The notes under the pieces are model-generated. The model ran no database searches. It was not told the origin of the DNA and saw nothing but the letters and a program-made list of their open reading frames with translations. This document shows, in pieces, positions 41,520 to 54,075 of a stretch of 64,000 nucleotides of DNA. The DNA comes from Scilla litardierei. Taxonomy: Eukaryota; Streptophyta; Magnoliopsida; Asparagales; Asparagaceae. Position 1 is the stretch's first letter. Each line of letters begins with the position of its first letter. The stretch is from assembly GCA_030789695.1 (NCBI GenBank), contig CM061132.1:158950817-159014816 (forward strand), read 5' to 3'. Both the position numbers and the translations under genes were made by a program.

Positions 41520-43328
41520 ATGGCGGAAGACAACATGAACAATGATAATATTAGTAACCATGACACTAATTCTCAAGCCGACATCCCTAGGTCTTTGAGG
41601 GATCTTTTGAGACCCACGAGGTCTAGCTCGGCTTCATGCTTTGTGTTACCTACGGATGCGAACACCTTTAATTTTAAACCCGGGGTAATTCAACTCCTAC
41701 CCACTTTCCATGGGTTGGAGAGGGAAAACCCATATCTTCACATAAAGGAGTTTGAAGACGTATGTTCCACATGTTTTGATGGGAAAACAAGTGCCGACAC
41801 GATATATTTGAAATTATTTCCGTTTTCTCTCAAAGATAAAGCCAAGAATTGGCTTAATGCTTTACCGCCATGCTCAATTTCTTCATGGTTGCAATTTCAA
41901 GCCGAGTTTCTAAAGAAATTTTTTCCTTTGCACAGGACGCAAGGATTGAAGAAGCAAATCATGAGTTTTGCCCAACGCAACAATGAGACATTCTACCAAA
42001 CTTGGGAGAGACTAAAGGAACTTCTACTTTCATGTCCACACCACGGATTCGAGAAATGCCGAGTCATTGGGTTTTTCTACGAAGGACTCCTACCGACATC
42101 AAAGCAATTTTTGGAAACAATGTGCAATGGTGAATTTTTTGATAAGGAGCCGGATGAGGCGTGGGAGTATTTGGAAATGGTGGCGGAAAATGCACAAACA
42201 TGGGACACAACTTCGGATTTTGATAGAGGCGACTCCTCTTCATCACAACCGACTCGTGGTGGCTTGCACACTTTGAAGACCGATGATGCTATGGAAGCCC
42301 GGTTAGAAGCCATGCAAAAGAAGATCCAAGCCATGGAGTTGAGAGCGGTGAAGAGTGTAGCCATGGAGAAGAGTTGTGCTATTTGCGAGACTACGGGACA
42401 CGATACATCAAATTGCCCCACCATTCCCACATTGAAGGAGGTTTTGAGAGAGCCTAATGCGGAGGCAAATCAAGTGTTTGGACAAAACTTCAACTCCAAC
42501 ACATACAACCAAAGTTGGAAGAACCATCCCAACTTGAGTTGGAGGCCACAACAACCGCAACATCAAGGGCCACCGCAACAAACTCATCAACCGTACAAGG
42601 CTCCTCCTTTCAACAATAATTACCAAGGAGGCGGTTTCCAAAGAAAGAGAGAGGAAGGGAGTGAGATCCAAATGAACACCATGAATGAGACTTTGCAACA
42701 ACTCATCCAAGTGCAACAAGCTCAAAGCCAACAATTCCAACAATTCCAACAATTCCAACAACTCCAACAAACTCAAAATCAACAAATGGCGGAGCACTTG
42801 GCGAAGTTGACCGCAAGTCTAGAGAAGGGGAAGCTTCCATCTCAATCATTGCCCAACCCCAATATGAACTCTTCTTCATCATCGGGGGGTTCAATGAAGC
42901 AATGCCAAGCGGTGACGACATTGAGAAGTGGGAAAATTTTTGAAAATGTGGAGCCACCTAAAAATCCACAAGTTGAGGAAGTGGGAGAGAAGGAACAAAT
43001 ACAGGATTTGGTGCTAGAGGAGGAGCAAGGTGAAGGCACAACAATGAAGAATCCATCCAAGGAGCCCGAGCCTTATTCCACTCCGGTACCTTTCCCTCAA
43101 AGGCTCTCCCCGCCATCCAAGGACAAGTATCAAGCGGAAATCAGGGAGATTTTTCAACGATGTCAAATTAATATCCCTTTACTTGATGCTATTAACCAAA
43201 TTCCAACATATGCTAAGTTTCTAAAAGATTTGTGCACTGTGAAGAGGAATTTGAATGTGAAGAAAAAAGGCTTTCTTGACGGAGCAAGTGAGCTCCATTG
43301 TGCAACACAACACTCCCCAAAAATGTAG
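41520..43328 (+). CDS. gag: Athila Gag polyprotein
   Basis: The frame is open from 41472. I prefer the ATG at 41520 (MAEDNMNND) because the sixteen residues before it are Arg/Thr-rich and unlike the rest. About residues 75-175 (counted from the preferred start) form the plant retrotransposon gag domain ([18 protein letters not shown] is its hallmark). A zinc-knuckle CX2CX4HX4C ([14 protein letters not shown]) follows at about residues 286-299. Next come an Asn/Gln/Pro-rich region and a Gln-rich coiled segment (QQFQQFQQF). Gag forms the virus-like particle and packages the RNA. The C-terminal end runs about 50 bases past the start of the pol frame and ends out of frame at 43328, because of a frame change in an A-run near 43262-43268. 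Confidence 0.92.
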   Translation: MAEDNMNNDNISNHDTNSQADIPRSLRDLLRPTRSSSASCFVLPTDANTFNFKPGVIQLLPTFHGLERENPYLHIKEFEDVCSTCFDGKTSADTIYLKLFPFSLKDKAKNWLNALPPCSISSWLQFQAEFLKKFFPLHRTQGLKKQIMSFAQRNNETFYQTWERLKELLLSCPHHGFEKCRVIGFFYEGLLPTSKQFLETMCNGEFFDKEPDEAWEYLEMVAENAQTWDTTSDFDRGDSSSSQPTRGGLHTLKTDDAMEARLEAMQKKIQAMELRAVKSVAMEKSCAICETTGHDTSNCPTIPTLKEVLREPNAEANQVFGQNFNSNTYNQSWKNHPNLSWRPQQPQHQGPPQQTHQPYKAPPFNNNYQGGGFQRKREEGSEIQMNTMNETLQQLIQVQQAQSQQFQQFQQFQQLQQTQNQQMAEHLAKLTASLEKGKLPSQSLPNPNMNSSSSSGGSMKQCQAVTTLRSGKIFENVEPPKNPQVEEVGEKEQIQDLVLEEEQGEGTTMKNPSKEPEPYSTPVPFPQRLSPPSKDKYQAEIREIFQRCQINIPLLDAINQIPTYAKFLKDLCTVKRNLNVKKKGFLDGASELHCATQHSPKM

Positions 43329-46300
43329 AGACCCGGGATCCCCTACAATTGAATGCACCATAGGCACAAAGAGGATAGGTCAAGCACTTTTGGATTTGGG
43401 GTCGAGTGTTAACATATTGCCTTACCCGGTCTTTCTTCAACTAGGATTGGGTGAATTGAAAAGTACGCCGGTTGTTTTACAACTAGCGGATAGGAGTGTG
43501 AAGATTCCACGGGGTTGTGTGGAAGATGTGCTTGTCCAAGTGGACAAATTTTATTACCCCGTTGACTTCATTGTCCTTGACATTCAAGGACCCACATCGG
43601 GGAATCCCACCCCGATAATCCTAGGAAGACCATTTTTGGCCACTTGCAACGCCTTGATAAATTGTAGGAGTGGCCAATTAAAAATTTCTTTTGGAAACAT
43701 GACACTTGAACATAATATTTTCAATGCATGCAAATTGCCACCCCGAGAGGAGGAATACGATGAAGTTAACATGGTTGATTTTTTGGCTTCGGAACCTATA
43801 GACTCATGTGTTGAAGATCATTTCGGTTCCGAATTTGATAATGCCTTAGATTTTCTTGACTCTTTTTGTGAGCATATTGATGAATCTTTTCTTGTGCAGG
43901 AGACACATGCGGGACCAAGCACCAAATGGGTTCCGAGATTCGAGACATTGCCGTTGGATTCCCCACCTCAAATGCCGTCATCTTCGGAGAATCCCAAATT
44001 GGATCTAAAGCCACTTCCGGAATATTTGAAGTATGCATACCTTGGAGAGGGTGAGACGTTCCCGGTGGTAATAAATTCTAATCTCACACCTAAGCAAGAA
44101 CACGATTTGTTGGATGTGTTGAAAACACACAAAAAGGCTATAGGTTGGACACTAGCGGATATCACGGGAATTAGCCCTTTAGTGTGCTCACATCACATTT
44201 ATTTGGAAGAGAATTCAAAACCATCGAGAGAGTCACAACGTCGGCTTAACCCGACGTTGAAAGAGGTTGTAAAAAATGAACTTTTAAAATTGTTGGATGC
44301 GGGTATCATTTACCCGATTTCGGATAGTAGGTGGGTGAGTCCCATCCAAATCGTGCCCAAAAAGTCCGGAATCACCGTCATTAGGGACAAGAATGATGAA
44401 TTGATTCCTACGCGAACCACCACCGGTTGGCGTATGTGTGTAGATTACCGGAAACTTAATGCCATGACCCGTAAGGACCATTTTCCTTTGCCATTTCTTG
44501 ACCAAATTGTAGAAAGGGTTGCGGGCCACGAATTTTATTGCTTTTTGGACGGGTATTCGGGCTATTATCAAATAGAAATTGCTCCGGAGGACCAAGAGAA
44601 AACCACTTTCACTTGTCCTTTCGGCACATTTGCCTTTCGTAGGATGCCCTTCGGGTTGTGTAATGCACCCGCCACATTTCAACGATGCGTTCTAAGTATT
44701 TTTAGTGATATGGTTGAAATTGTGGAGATTTTTATGGATGACTTTTCAGTTTTTGGAGTCTCATTTGAGAGTTGTTTATCTAACCTTTCTTTGGTTTTGA
44801 GTAGATGCATTGAGAAGAACCTCCTCCTAAATTGGGAGAAATGCCACTTCATGGCTACGGAGGGGATGGTTCTTGGACATAAAGTCTCAAAGCGAGGAAT
44901 GGAGGTAGACCGAGCCAAAATTGAGATAATGGAAAAGTTACCGGCTCCAAAAACCGTGAGGGATGTGCGGTCATTTCTTGGGCATGCGGGATTCTATCGT
45001 CGTTTCATCAAGGACTTTAGTGCCATCTCCCGACCTCTTTGCCATTTGCTAACTCTTAATGCCGAATTTATTTGGACACGTGAGTGTCAATCTTCATTTG
45101 AATTATTAAAATGCTCATTGACTACTTCTCCCATTTTGCAGGTGCCGGATTGGAGCCTCCCATTCGAGATCATGTGTGATGCAAGTGATTTCGCCGTGGG
45201 AGCGGTGCTTGGTCAAAAGAGGGAGAAAGTACCATGTGTAATCTACTACGCGAGCAAAACCCTCAATGAAGCCCAAAAGAACTACACAACAACGGAGAAA
45301 GAATTGCTCGCCGTAGTGTTTGCCTTGGAGAAGTTTAGGAGTTACATCTTAGGGTCACCTATTCTCATTTTTACGGATCATGCGGCCCTAAAATATTTGC
45401 TTTCAAAGAAAGATGCAAAACCAAGGCTTATTAGATGGATCTTACTTTTGCAGGAATTCCACGTCGTGATTAAGGATAAGAAGGGCGTGGAAAACTTGGT
45501 GGCGGATCATTTGTCACGCCTTACTTTCGGGAACGAGCCCGCCACCGCACCAATTCATGATGCATTTCCGGATGAACAACTTTTCGCCGTGTCTTCCTTG
45601 CCGTGGTACGCCGATATTGCAAACTACTTGGTTTCCGGTAAGGTTCCTCACTTTTGGTCGATTCGAGATATAAGAAGATTTAAACACGAGGTAAAATCAT
45701 TCTTTTTCGATGACCCATACTTGTATAAATATTGTTCCGACCAAATTGTTAGGAAGTGTGTGCCAAATGACGAGTTTGCTAGTGTATTACATTTTTGTCA
45801 TTGTGGTGCATGTGGGGGACATTTTTCCGCACAAAAAACGGTGGCCAAAATTTTACAATGTGGATTTTATTGGCCTACCATGTTTAAGGACACATACACA
45901 TATTGTAAATCTTGTGTGCCATGTCAAAAATTAGGGGGAATAACAAAAAGAAACATGATGCCCTTAAATCCGATCTTAGAAATTGAAATTTTTGATTGTT
46001 GGGGCATAGATTTTATGGGGCCATTCCCCATTTCATTTGGGTACACATATATTTTAGTGGCCGTTGATTACGTATCCAAATGGGTGGAGGCCATTGCGTG
46101 TAGGAATAATGAGGGTGTCACCGTGCTCAAATTTCTCAAAGAAAATATTTTTGCACGTTTTGGAATTCCTAAAGCTATTATTAGCGATGGTGGATCTCAT
46201 TTTTGCAATAAACCATTTTCTAACTTGATGAAGAGGTTTGGGGTCACACACAAAATTTCCACACCTTACCACCCCCAAACCAATGGCCAAGCGGAATTGG

Positions 46301-46899
46301 CCAATAGAGAAATAAAAAACATCCTACAAAAAACGGTGAATCCTACACGGAAGGATTGGAGTGTCCGATTGCCGGAAACACTTTGGGCATATCGGACCGC
46401 TTACAAAACAATTTTAGGAATGTCGCCATATAGGATTGTTTATGGAAAACATTGCCATTTGCCCGTGGAGTTAGAGCACAAATCATTTTGGGCAATTAAA
46501 CAATTTAATTCAATTTGTGACTCATCCAATAATTTTCGTAAATTGCAGATTTGTGAATTGGAGGAGTTGCGGCGGGATGCATATGACAATGCCAAATTAG
46601 CCAAGGAGCGCATGAAATTTGAGCATGACAAAATGATTTTGAGGAGGGAATTTTTTCCGGGCCAAAGCGTGCTATTATACAACTCCCGGCTCCATCTCTT
46701 TCCGGGAAAATTGAGATCTAGATGGTCCGGGCCGTTTGTGGTGAAACATGTCTACAACCATGGAGCGGTGACCTTGGTGAACAACAAAGATGGGAGCGAG
46801 TTCAAGGTCAATGGACAACGTTTGAAGCCTTATTTTGATTCATGGGCTAAGGAGCGAAACATCGAGGAGCTTGCGGACCCGCCTTCGGGCGGCGACTAA
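43276..46899 (+). CDS. pol: Athila Pol polyprotein (protease, RT, RNase H, integrase)
   Basis: 1207 codons without a stop. The protease has its active-site triplet as D40-L-G ([12 protein letters not shown]), the Athila form. Reverse transcriptase covers about residues 330-560, with VDYRKLNAM and catalytic FMDD (486-489). RNase H spans about 630-750 ([31 protein letters not shown]). The integrase has an HHCC finger (HFCH.G.CGGHFS with CKSCVPC, about 835-885) and the catalytic triad D912, D971 and E1007 with 35 residues between the last two. The C-terminal integrase domain runs to the stop at 46899. All key residues are present, so the protein looks functional. The ATG used here is only the first Met of the frame; translation would normally continue from gag. 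Confidence 0.95.
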   Translation: MTEQVSSIVQHNTPQKCRDPGSPTIECTIGTKRIGQALLDLGSSVNILPYPVFLQLGLGELKSTPVVLQLADRSVKIPRGCVEDVLVQVDKFYYPVDFIVLDIQGPTSGNPTPIILGRPFLATCNALINCRSGQLKISFGNMTLEHNIFNACKLPPREEEYDEVNMVDFLASEPIDSCVEDHFGSEFDNALDFLDSFCEHIDESFLVQETHAGPSTKWVPRFETLPLDSPPQMPSSSENPKLDLKPLPEYLKYAYLGEGETFPVVINSNLTPKQEHDLLDVLKTHKKAIGWTLADITGISPLVCSHHIYLEENSKPSRESQRRLNPTLKEVVKNELLKLLDAGIIYPISDSRWVSPIQIVPKKSGITVIRDKNDELIPTRTTTGWRMCVDYRKLNAMTRKDHFPLPFLDQIVERVAGHEFYCFLDGYSGYYQIEIAPEDQEKTTFTCPFGTFAFRRMPFGLCNAPATFQRCVLSIFSDMVEIVEIFMDDFSVFGVSFESCLSNLSLVLSRCIEKNLLLNWEKCHFMATEGMVLGHKVSKRGMEVDRAKIEIMEKLPAPKTVRDVRSFLGHAGFYRRFIKDFSAISRPLCHLLTLNAEFIWTRECQSSFELLKCSLTTSPILQVPDWSLPFEIMCDASDFAVGAVLGQKREKVPCVIYYASKTLNEAQKNYTTTEKELLAVVFALEKFRSYILGSPILIFTDHAALKYLLSKKDAKPRLIRWILLLQEFHVVIKDKKGVENLVADHLSRLTFGNEPATAPIHDAFPDEQLFAVSSLPWYADIANYLVSGKVPHFWSIRDIRRFKHEVKSFFFDDPYLYKYCSDQIVRKCVPNDEFASVLHFCHCGACGGHFSAQKTVAKILQCGFYWPTMFKDTYTYCKSCVPCQKLGGITKRNMMPLNPILEIEIFDCWGIDFMGPFPISFGYTYILVAVDYVSKWVEAIACRNNEGVTVLKFLKENIFARFGIPKAIISDGGSHFCNKPFSNLMKRFGVTHKISTPYHPQTNGQAELANREIKNILQKTVNPTRKDWSVRLPETLWAYRTAYKTILGMSPYRIVYGKHCHLPVELEHKSFWAIKQFNSICDSSNNFRKLQICELEELRRDAYDNAKLAKERMKFEHDKMILRREFFPGQSVLLYNSRLHLFPGKLRSRWSGPFVVKHVYNHGAVTLVNNKDGSEFKVNGQRLKPYFDSWAKERNIEELADPPSGGD

Positions 46900-48105
46900 A
46901 TAGGTGTGTTTGTTCCAACTTTTGCTTCTACTACCCTTTCATCCATTGAGGACAATGCATATATTTAGTTGGGGGGAGGGTTGTAGTTTGTTGTTTGGTT
47001 GTTTTAGGATGTTTAGGATGTATAGTTAGTTGTTTTGTACAAAAAAAAAAATTTTGTGGCGGCATCCCCTTGGGCACTTCCCATATCTTGCGAGCTTATC
47101 ATGGACTATCCTTGCTCATTTGCTAGCTTTGTGCTTGATCCCTTTCATGCTACATCTTCATGCATACATTTGGATTCAAATCCTATTTTGGTGTCAACTC
47201 ATGAATATTTGATTGGCGTGTTTTAACTTCTTTTCCAATTTGATTTCAAATGCTAATATACCATGAACGAGACTTTTTCATATGTTGTGATACTCTATTT
47301 GAAACAATTTGGGAAAAGTGCAATGTAAGGAATTTCATGTTGGGATGAACGATGTAGTTTTTTGATTGGATATGAGATGGCCAATTTATTATGCATTGTT
47401 TTCTTCTTAGGAGTGGATGAATGAATTGCTAATTCATGTTGAAGAATGAGAATGAGAGTAATATTTGTGAATTGTCTTTCTAATCAAGTTTAGTAGCCGG
47501 TACCCCACGAAACATTGGGGAGGACGCCAAAGACGAGATTTAGAAATCATTTCACCTTTTGCCTATATTGCGTTATCGCGTGTATGCAAAAAAAAAAAAA
47601 CACACACACACAAAACAAAACAAAACAAAAAAATATCGGTGCATCGTTCCTCTAGTCTTGTCAAGTAGTCGGTGCCCCACGAAACATTGGGGAGGACACG
47701 AAAGAGAAGATTTAGGGGAGTGCACAAAAACAAAAAAAAAAGTAGAAAAGAAAATGAAAAGAAAAAGATTATAAATAATTGAGTGAATAACGAACATGAA
47801 TTTTGCAAATCTCATTCCTCCACAACTTAGAGAAAAATTTCTTTTGTATTGGCCATTTCCTTGAAGATTAGTATTCATGACATCGTGATATCCCGATACG
47901 TGTGATACGGGCTTATTATCGCACTTTTCTTTGAATCGGATTGAAGAGGGTGTCACTTATTATTTACTTTCATACATTGGTTATATTGACTTTGAATCCA
48001 ATTGGAAATAACATTTGGGGTATGCCATGAGAATATGGTGAGATTGGTGCATGTTTTCATTTTTATCCGAATGTATCGCTTGATTTTCTAGGGACTAGCA
48101 AATAG
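46900..48105 (+). other. Athila 3' non-coding region
   Basis: About 1.2 kb between pol and the LTR without an env-like frame. It starts with an internal purine tract (TTAGTTGGGGGGAGGG, 46966-46981). It has a direct repeat (47491-47543 and 47663-47715, core CCCCACGAAACATTGGGGAG) and a simple-sequence A/CA/AAAAC run (47587-47632). Confidence 0.75.
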
Positions 48106-48119
48106 CTAGTTGGGGGGTG
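48106..48119 (+). other. Athila polypurine tract
   Basis: GTTGGGGGGTG directly before the TGATTCGGGG start of the 3' LTR. Confidence 0.85.
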
Positions 48120-49743
48120 TGATTCGGGGTATAAATTGATTATTTTCCCCCCTATTTCTGGGTATTTTATGTGTATATCATATCAATTTTGGCGTTGTTA
48201 CTTGCATTTTCGTAATATCATGGTTTATTAACGCCTAACTTCATTTTATACATAAAATACAATTTCTAGTGACTAATTTTAGCTCCTATTATTTTTCAGG
48301 TACTCCTGGGAATTTTCCAGATTTTCTGGAATTTTTCCAGGATTTTTCTAAGCTTGAAGCTATTTTTGGTGAATTATTGGAGCAATCTGGGCATTTCTGG
48401 GAATTTCTGAAAATTATTAAGAGAAAAAAAACAAGAGAAAAGTCTTATTGGGCCTTGAGGCCCGCGGCCCGCTTCTGAGCGGGCCGCTGCTGCGGGTAAT
48501 TTAAAAAAAAAAAATTAAAATACTTTTTTTGGCCCAGCGGGCCGGCCCGCCTGGCCGGCCCGCCAGGCAAGCGCGCGCGCAAACGGAGGGGGGGCCAGCG
48601 CCCCCCCCCCCCTTTGATTTACGCAGCGCTGCTGCGTAAATCAAAGGGGGGGGCCCGCCCCCCCCCCCCAATTTTCGACGTATCGGGGGGGGGGGGGGCC
48701 ACGTGCCCCCCCCCCATTTTGATGCTGCGTGAGTTCTGGGGGGCGGAAAATTTAATCCCGCCCCCCACTTCTGCACAATAGTTTTTTGAGGCCCGATTTT
48801 CTTGGGCAGATGAAAAAAAGGTAAAGGAGCTTGGGCCTGAAACTAAATTTTGTTCTGTTTTTTTTCTCTCTTTAAGGCTGAAGTGTTTTCACAATGAGGG
48901 GGAGTTTTTTTGGGCAGTTTTTTTGGTTCTCTTGGGTTTTCTCCTCTCAAAGAAATTGCTAGGGCTTGGATGATCTTGGAGAAGGAGGGAAGCTAAATAG
49001 AGAAGATCAAAGGGGAAGCTATCTTCTCACAAGGGGGTGTTCTTGCCTTAAGCTTGTATTTTCTTCATTTCTCTTGTTGAACTTTGTTGCTTGTAAAAAC
49101 TTTTGGATGTTGATTTTGAAACCAAATATAGTGTTCTTGTGTATAATGAGTGGCTAGTCTTATTGTGTGTGTTTATGGTTGACGGTTGTATGTTGGGCTT
49201 GTAGATTTCATTTCCAACTTGATTTTAACCTCTTGTATGTGGATGATACATTGAGTTAGGGTTGTCTATTGGAACCCTAGTGGGAAATCCAAAGAGAGGC
49301 TCATCCTAGTGGATCCTCTCTATTGTGTTTATTGTAAAATTTCCTCAATGTTTCATTCACTATCTTTTCGCACTCAACATGTTCGATGAAATGCCAAACT
49401 TTCCGATCACTCTCTCCTTAGCCGGATGAGGGATCGTAGTGATTCGAAATGAAGTTTGAAGCCCGACTACACCATGAAACCATGAACACTCACATTTCTC
49501 ATCTTTGTTTGCTATCTTACATATTTCGTTGTTTGCATGCTTAACGGAAGTTCGTTCTAAAAATTCACTCAACCGGCCCTCTCCCCCAAAGGGTGGTATT
49601 TCTCACACCGCATAAGCTAATTGTGTCCGTTGTTGATTGTAAGCGAGTTGTCCCCGTGTTCGACCCTAGGCTCACTAGGATTTTTACTACTTGGCGACCT
49701 CCTACACTTGGGAGTTAGCACGTGCAATCTTTTGTTCACGCCA
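48120..49743 (+). repeat. Athila 3' LTR, 1624 bp
   Basis: Nearly identical to 39694-41309. The eight-base length difference lies mostly in C and G runs. It ends TTCACGCCA, followed by the CTCTC duplication. Confidence 0.95.
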
Positions 49744-49748
49744 CTCTC

Positions 49749-51498
49749 CCATAACATCCGCCATCAATTGGGTTTGCAGTTTTTCATTAGATCTTTGTTA
49801 ATATCTGCTTCCATTTGATCTTCGTTTTCTCCTTCTGATTTGCCACAGTTAACCCCACCTCCATTGGAGCATTTTCTCAGCCAGCATCATCTTAAAGCAA
49901 TTTACTTTTCTCCAAAAGGTGACCTTTTTCCCTGTTATCACTTCTTCATCCTCTGTTATCACTTTCATTTCATTGCTTCTGTACGTTTTGGTCTTTTGGT
50001 CTTACTGCCAATATAGGAGCTTTTTCCAATTATAGGAGCTTTTTCTAGACTGCGTTTATCCCTGTTATCTTAACACTCAACGCAGGTTTCTCCCTTTGCG
50101 TTGGCAATTGCTGTTGTTTGCATTGTCAGGTTTCGCCATATGAGAGTATTAAGTGTTTGTTTACATGAACTTGGAAATGTTTAAGAAAATTAGATGGTCA
50201 GGTTTCTCCTTATGGCATCAGTATTAAGTTTTCGCTATAGGCGTCATTGATATTAATTCTGAATTGTTTACTATGCATAGCTTGGAAAAATTAGAAATTT
50301 TGGCTTTTGTATGTGTAGCAACTGTGATCAAATTTTGGCTTTATAATTGGCCAAGTGCCTTAAGTTATTTCTTGGTATGTTATATTTAATTACTTTTATT
50401 TCGCCTCTGTCATCTCTTGATATGTTATGTTTAATTACTTTTATTTCGCTTCATTAGCAGTTCAATTAGTTTATCATTATTTTCAGACCGCATGCATATT
50501 ATAGCTTCTTTTTAACATTTTTTTCCTTTGTTTTTACGTTTATGCTGATACTGTTTTTTTAATTAATTATAGATGTTAGTGATTTTCATTGTTTGTGTAC
50601 CTCTTTACTAGGAACATATGCTCATTAGACTTAATTAAGACATAGTTACTTGCTGTGAGCATTTCATTGCTATGAGCATTTCATTGCAATTGAGTCACTT
50701 TTTTGCTGTGAGCATTTCATTGCAATCAATCGAGTCAATCAATTTCGTTACTGGATTTAGTTTTTGCTGTGAGCATTTCATTGTATGTATTGCTTATAAT
50801 ATATCACCGTAATGAGATGGCAAATAAATTAGAAGAGCTTCCAATATATCAACGTAATGATGTAGCATAATGAGCATTTAGTGACTTGACTGCGGAAAAA
50901 TGCGCGTTTCTTTGCAGACATGTTTGTAAGGGAACAAGTCCTAGGGGCAGACAGTGAGGCGGGAGATCAGGGAGAGTAGGGTGGATCCGCAGCCGGAGAA
51001 AAGGGAGCGGATGTCAGTGGACGCCCTCGGTGTCAGAGAGGGATATCAATGGTGGCGGTGCCAGTGCCATTGCCGAGATGTTGGAGAGGGAACGAAGGTG
51101 GTGGATGTCGCGTCTTCTCAGGCGATCTCGATGGTGGCATGTCCATCTTCTCAGGCGATCTCCCCACTTGCATAATCGCAGGTAACCAATTTCTAAAATT
51201 CGCTTTAATTTCTTATTGTATGGATATGGGTCTAGATCTTTACTTTGAGATCGGCAAGAAGGCCATAAGGTTGATCAAATTTCCCTGTTTTTTCCTGATC
51301 AGGAGGCGGTGATTTTTAGGGTATTTTGGGCTAATTTTAGGATTATCATTTTTTTTCTAGATCTTTTGTTCAAGGATTATTAGACAAATCAGAAGTTCTC
51401 TCTCTTTCTCCTTGAAAATTTTCTTTTTGAGGTCTGGTACATGGCTTTTTGATCATTGTTCTTCTCTGACTTATTCTCTACATAGGCAACAATTGCAG
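49749..51498. other. Helitron-like interior, no intact gene
   Basis: Intron-like T-rich DNA. A GC-richer stretch at about 50930-51180 gives frames on the plus strand, with a direct repeat TCTTCTCAGGCGATCTC (near 51113 and 51147), but no recognisable protein. It may be captured leader or exon sequence. Confidence 0.45.
50651..50783 (+). repeat. Dispersed 18-bp repeat, four copies
   Basis: GCTGTGAGCATTTCATTG or GCTATGAGCATTTCATTG occurs four times, starting near 50652, 50670, 50705 and 50766. Confidence 0.75.
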
Positions 51499-52316
51499 AC
51501 ATTAATCTAAAAATTGGAGCATCTGAGCCAAGAGTGCAAGGCTGTAGTTACCCAATATGGGGCAAAAATTCTTACTATGTTGGTGGAAAAGGTTTGCAAA
51601 TCTTGCTATGTTTCTCTGTATATCTTAGTAGATCTGTACTATATACACACTTTTGCATGTCAAAATACAAGATGTGAATATTCTCTTTTTTTGCAGGAGC
51701 AAACAGAAAAGATTTGCTCCAAGATTGGTCTGTATGCCTTTGATGGAACTAGAGGAGTCAGGTTAGATTTTCTTTTATTATTTTTTTCATTTTTTCTTTC
51801 ATTTTCCTGCCTGCTTTTTCTGGGAGTGCGTGAGGTTGGGTGTTAACCACTAAGATAATATTTAATAGTTTATTCTTAAGTTATCATCCATACCCTTTTA
51901 ATAATCATGTTTTAAAATAACTGTTTACTGATAATTCTAATCTCACACTGTGTGGTCAGTATCGGCATTGAAAATGTAGTAAATAACAATGAACACAAAT
52001 CAACCTTGGGGGCAGAGAGATGCCAGGTGCTCATCCTGCGAAATGGCAGTTGTAGGGTTGCAGAATCAGTTGCTCCAGAATAAGACAGAAGAACACATTT
52101 TGAATTATGAAAGTCAGGTATGAGTTTCTTGCACCTATTTGGAGTCACTAAGAAAGAAGATTCTATCTTTTATCTGCTTTTATTTCACATTTTCAGCTAT
52201 GCGAGAAATTGCCTAATCCCATGGGAGAATCAGCTATTGATTGCAACAAACTGGCCAGGATGCCTACTGTTTCTTTCACTATTGGTGGCAAAACATTTGA
52301 CCTGACTCCAGAGCAG
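51499..52316 (+). pseudogene. Aspartic proteinase (phytepsin-like) fragment, saposin-like insert region
   Basis: Four exon-like pieces with AG/GT edges lie at 51499-51591, 51697-51761, 51960-52117 and 52197-52316. They match in order the plant-specific insert of vacuolar aspartic proteinases: LSQECKAVVTQYGAKIL, then ICSKIGLYAFDGTRGV, then SIGIENVV and CSSCEMAVVGLQNQL, then [16 protein letters not shown] and [15 protein letters not shown]. The six-cysteine saposin-like pattern is largely there. A frameshift breaks exon 1 and another breaks exon 3. The catalytic domains, with their D-T/S-G motifs, are absent on both sides. It is a partial, intron-containing genomic copy inside the Helitron-like segment, consistent with gene capture rather than a processed pseudogene. 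Confidence 0.85.
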
Positions 52317-53982
52317 GTACGACTGGATTTTCATCTATCCCCTAAGTTTCATTTCTTGGTGTGTTAGTTGACCAAGAAATGGGCTTTCGTTTTTCTTATT
52401 GCCGAATTTGTCTGGCTTTCATTGTGTTCCATTGTGTTTCATTGTGTTTCTTGCAGAAGTTCAGCTATGGTTCAAGCAAAAGTTCAGCAAGCAGCCAAGT
52501 AGGCCCTGTAAAATATGTCATTTGTAGTTGTGGGCGTCAATAAGAAGAATTGGAGTCATACACTTTTTTATATTTTATTGATATTCTGTGAATCAAGCAA
52601 TGTCCATTATCCTGAACAAAACTCATGAAAGGGTGGCATATTTTAAGACGATGCTTGAAAAAGATGAAGACTATAGGCAGATGTGCATCATACAACCATA
52701 GGGTATAATTAAAGAAACATCAACAATTCATTATATTAGAGAGAATTTCAACATAAAAAAACCTCATACAAGCAATACATATGATTTTTGCTAATTTTTA
52801 ACATATGATGGTCAGTAAATAAAACATACATGAACCTATCCATATTTAGCTTTACAATCTATCACCATTTGGCGAACTTAGTATCCAACCATCATCTTTT
52901 AAAAAGTCAGGCCAAAAATCCGACTTTAAGCTTTAGCCCTACAATGACTTGGTGATATTTAGGACTTTTTTGTTGTTATTGGCCTTGAAACTCTTCCAGG
53001 TTTATTTGCTTACATTTTTATATTGGTATTTGGCTAATTTATGAGAAACTCAATTTCTTATAATCTTCCTTTTGTGAAATCCCTCAATTGCAAATTTTGT
53101 TCTACTATGTCTATTTGATGCTACTCGATTGTGTTTTGGGTTCATTGATGCAGAACTCTGTTATAATGTGAAATATTAGATGATGATTATGTCAGTTTGC
53201 TTTTGCTTTTGGTGCTATAATTTGTGACTATGTTAGTTCTTTTGTAAAGTGAATGCTAAAGCAGACCATATGATACAAGTTCTTGGTGGTTTAACTGATT
53301 CCTATTTGTTTTCAAAGTAATACATGGGCTTTCTCAATTCCCTTGCTTCAAAATCGAAGCTAGAAGAGCTCAAGATCCATCATATCTCAAGTTATTTTGA
53401 GTCACGCTGGAAGTTCTTTATTGGCTCATATTTTTGGGTTTCATCGAAGAAATACGAATCCAGTGCATTTTGTCATAGATGGGAGTTGCAGAAACATTTA
53501 CTCGCAAAATTGAATGTCTTCGGAAATTTTGAAAAGAATGCCAAATACCAATTTTTTATTTAGTTGTTTGTATTAGCACTTATTTTGATGTTTTTTTTCT
53601 GAAACCAACAGGAAAGCAGATTGATGATGGTGAGCTTACAGAGAAGGAGATTATAAGATTTGAAGGACACTGGTATCATCAGTAATAGAGTAAGGGAAAT
53701 ACATGTATTTTTCATATTGCAATTATTGCATAACTGTCCTGATTCATGAATTGCGTCCCCAGCAACATGATGTTTTATTCAATAAGAAAAGAATCATGGG
53801 TTTAATTTCTTCTTGAGGAGAACTTCTAAGGAAAAAACTTGGGGAGAATAAGCGGAAGCTGGAAGAGCTCAAGATCCATTATCGGAATGGGAATGGTGAG
53901 TACTGATCAGGTGCTCTCTCTCTCTCTCTCTGGTTATTTTTTTCAATCGAACCCCAAACCTTAACCCTAGATCTAATTGATA
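52317..53982. other. Intron-like DNA with minor exon-like scraps
   Basis: Mostly T-rich non-coding DNA. One exon-like piece after an acceptor at about 53611 (GKQIDDGELTEKEIIRFEGH) ends in two stops by 53687. It may be another captured exon of unknown origin. A CT microsatellite lies at 53914-53932. Confidence 0.4.
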
Positions 53983-54075
53983 ATGACGAAAAAGATGAGC
54001 TCACAGTTATGTCGATCTGCCTCCAGGTCTGTCAGGTCTCTCCTCTCTGCCTCCAATGCCTCCCCTCTATTTTCG
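53983..54075 (+). pseudogene. Captured first exon with mitochondrial presequence-like peptide
   Basis: A 31-codon frame starting at ATG 53983 is rich in Ser, Arg and Leu with no acidic residue (MSSQLCRSASRSVRSLLSAS inside it). It ends at a consensus donor (TTTTCG then GTGAGT). The upstream CCTTAACCCTAGATC looks like plant leader. Such a peptide is typical of mitochondrial import signals. A short piece bounded by AACAG and GTATGA at 54496-54540 could be the next exon. The source gene is not recognised and the rest is missing. Confidence 0.5.

Larger units (their letters stand above)
39694..49743 (+). mobile_element. Athila-lineage Ty3/gypsy retrotransposon, nearly complete
   Basis: A 10,050-bp element flanked by CTCTC (39689-39693 and 49744-49748). 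It has LTRs 39694-41309 and 48120-49743, a tRNA-Asp-type primer site, gag, pol with all domains, and a polypurine tract. LTRs differ mainly in homopolymer length and a few substitutions (for example ACTTATTTTT/ACTTCATTTT, CCTATTGG/CCTAGTGG, AACTATCC/AACTTTCC), so insertion is recent. No env-like ORF follows pol. The only visible coding defect is the frame break between gag and pol. Confidence 0.95.

Noticed and set aside
47559..47956. Frames of 71 to 127 residues after Athila pol as an env-like gene
   Set aside because: They run through simple-sequence A/CA/AAAAC DNA and direct repeats, lie partly on the wrong strand, and have no signal peptide or membrane anchor pattern of an envelope protein.
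51514..51846. 110-residue frame as a real gene
   Set aside because: It only covers the first two aspartic-proteinase-like exons with the intron between them translated.
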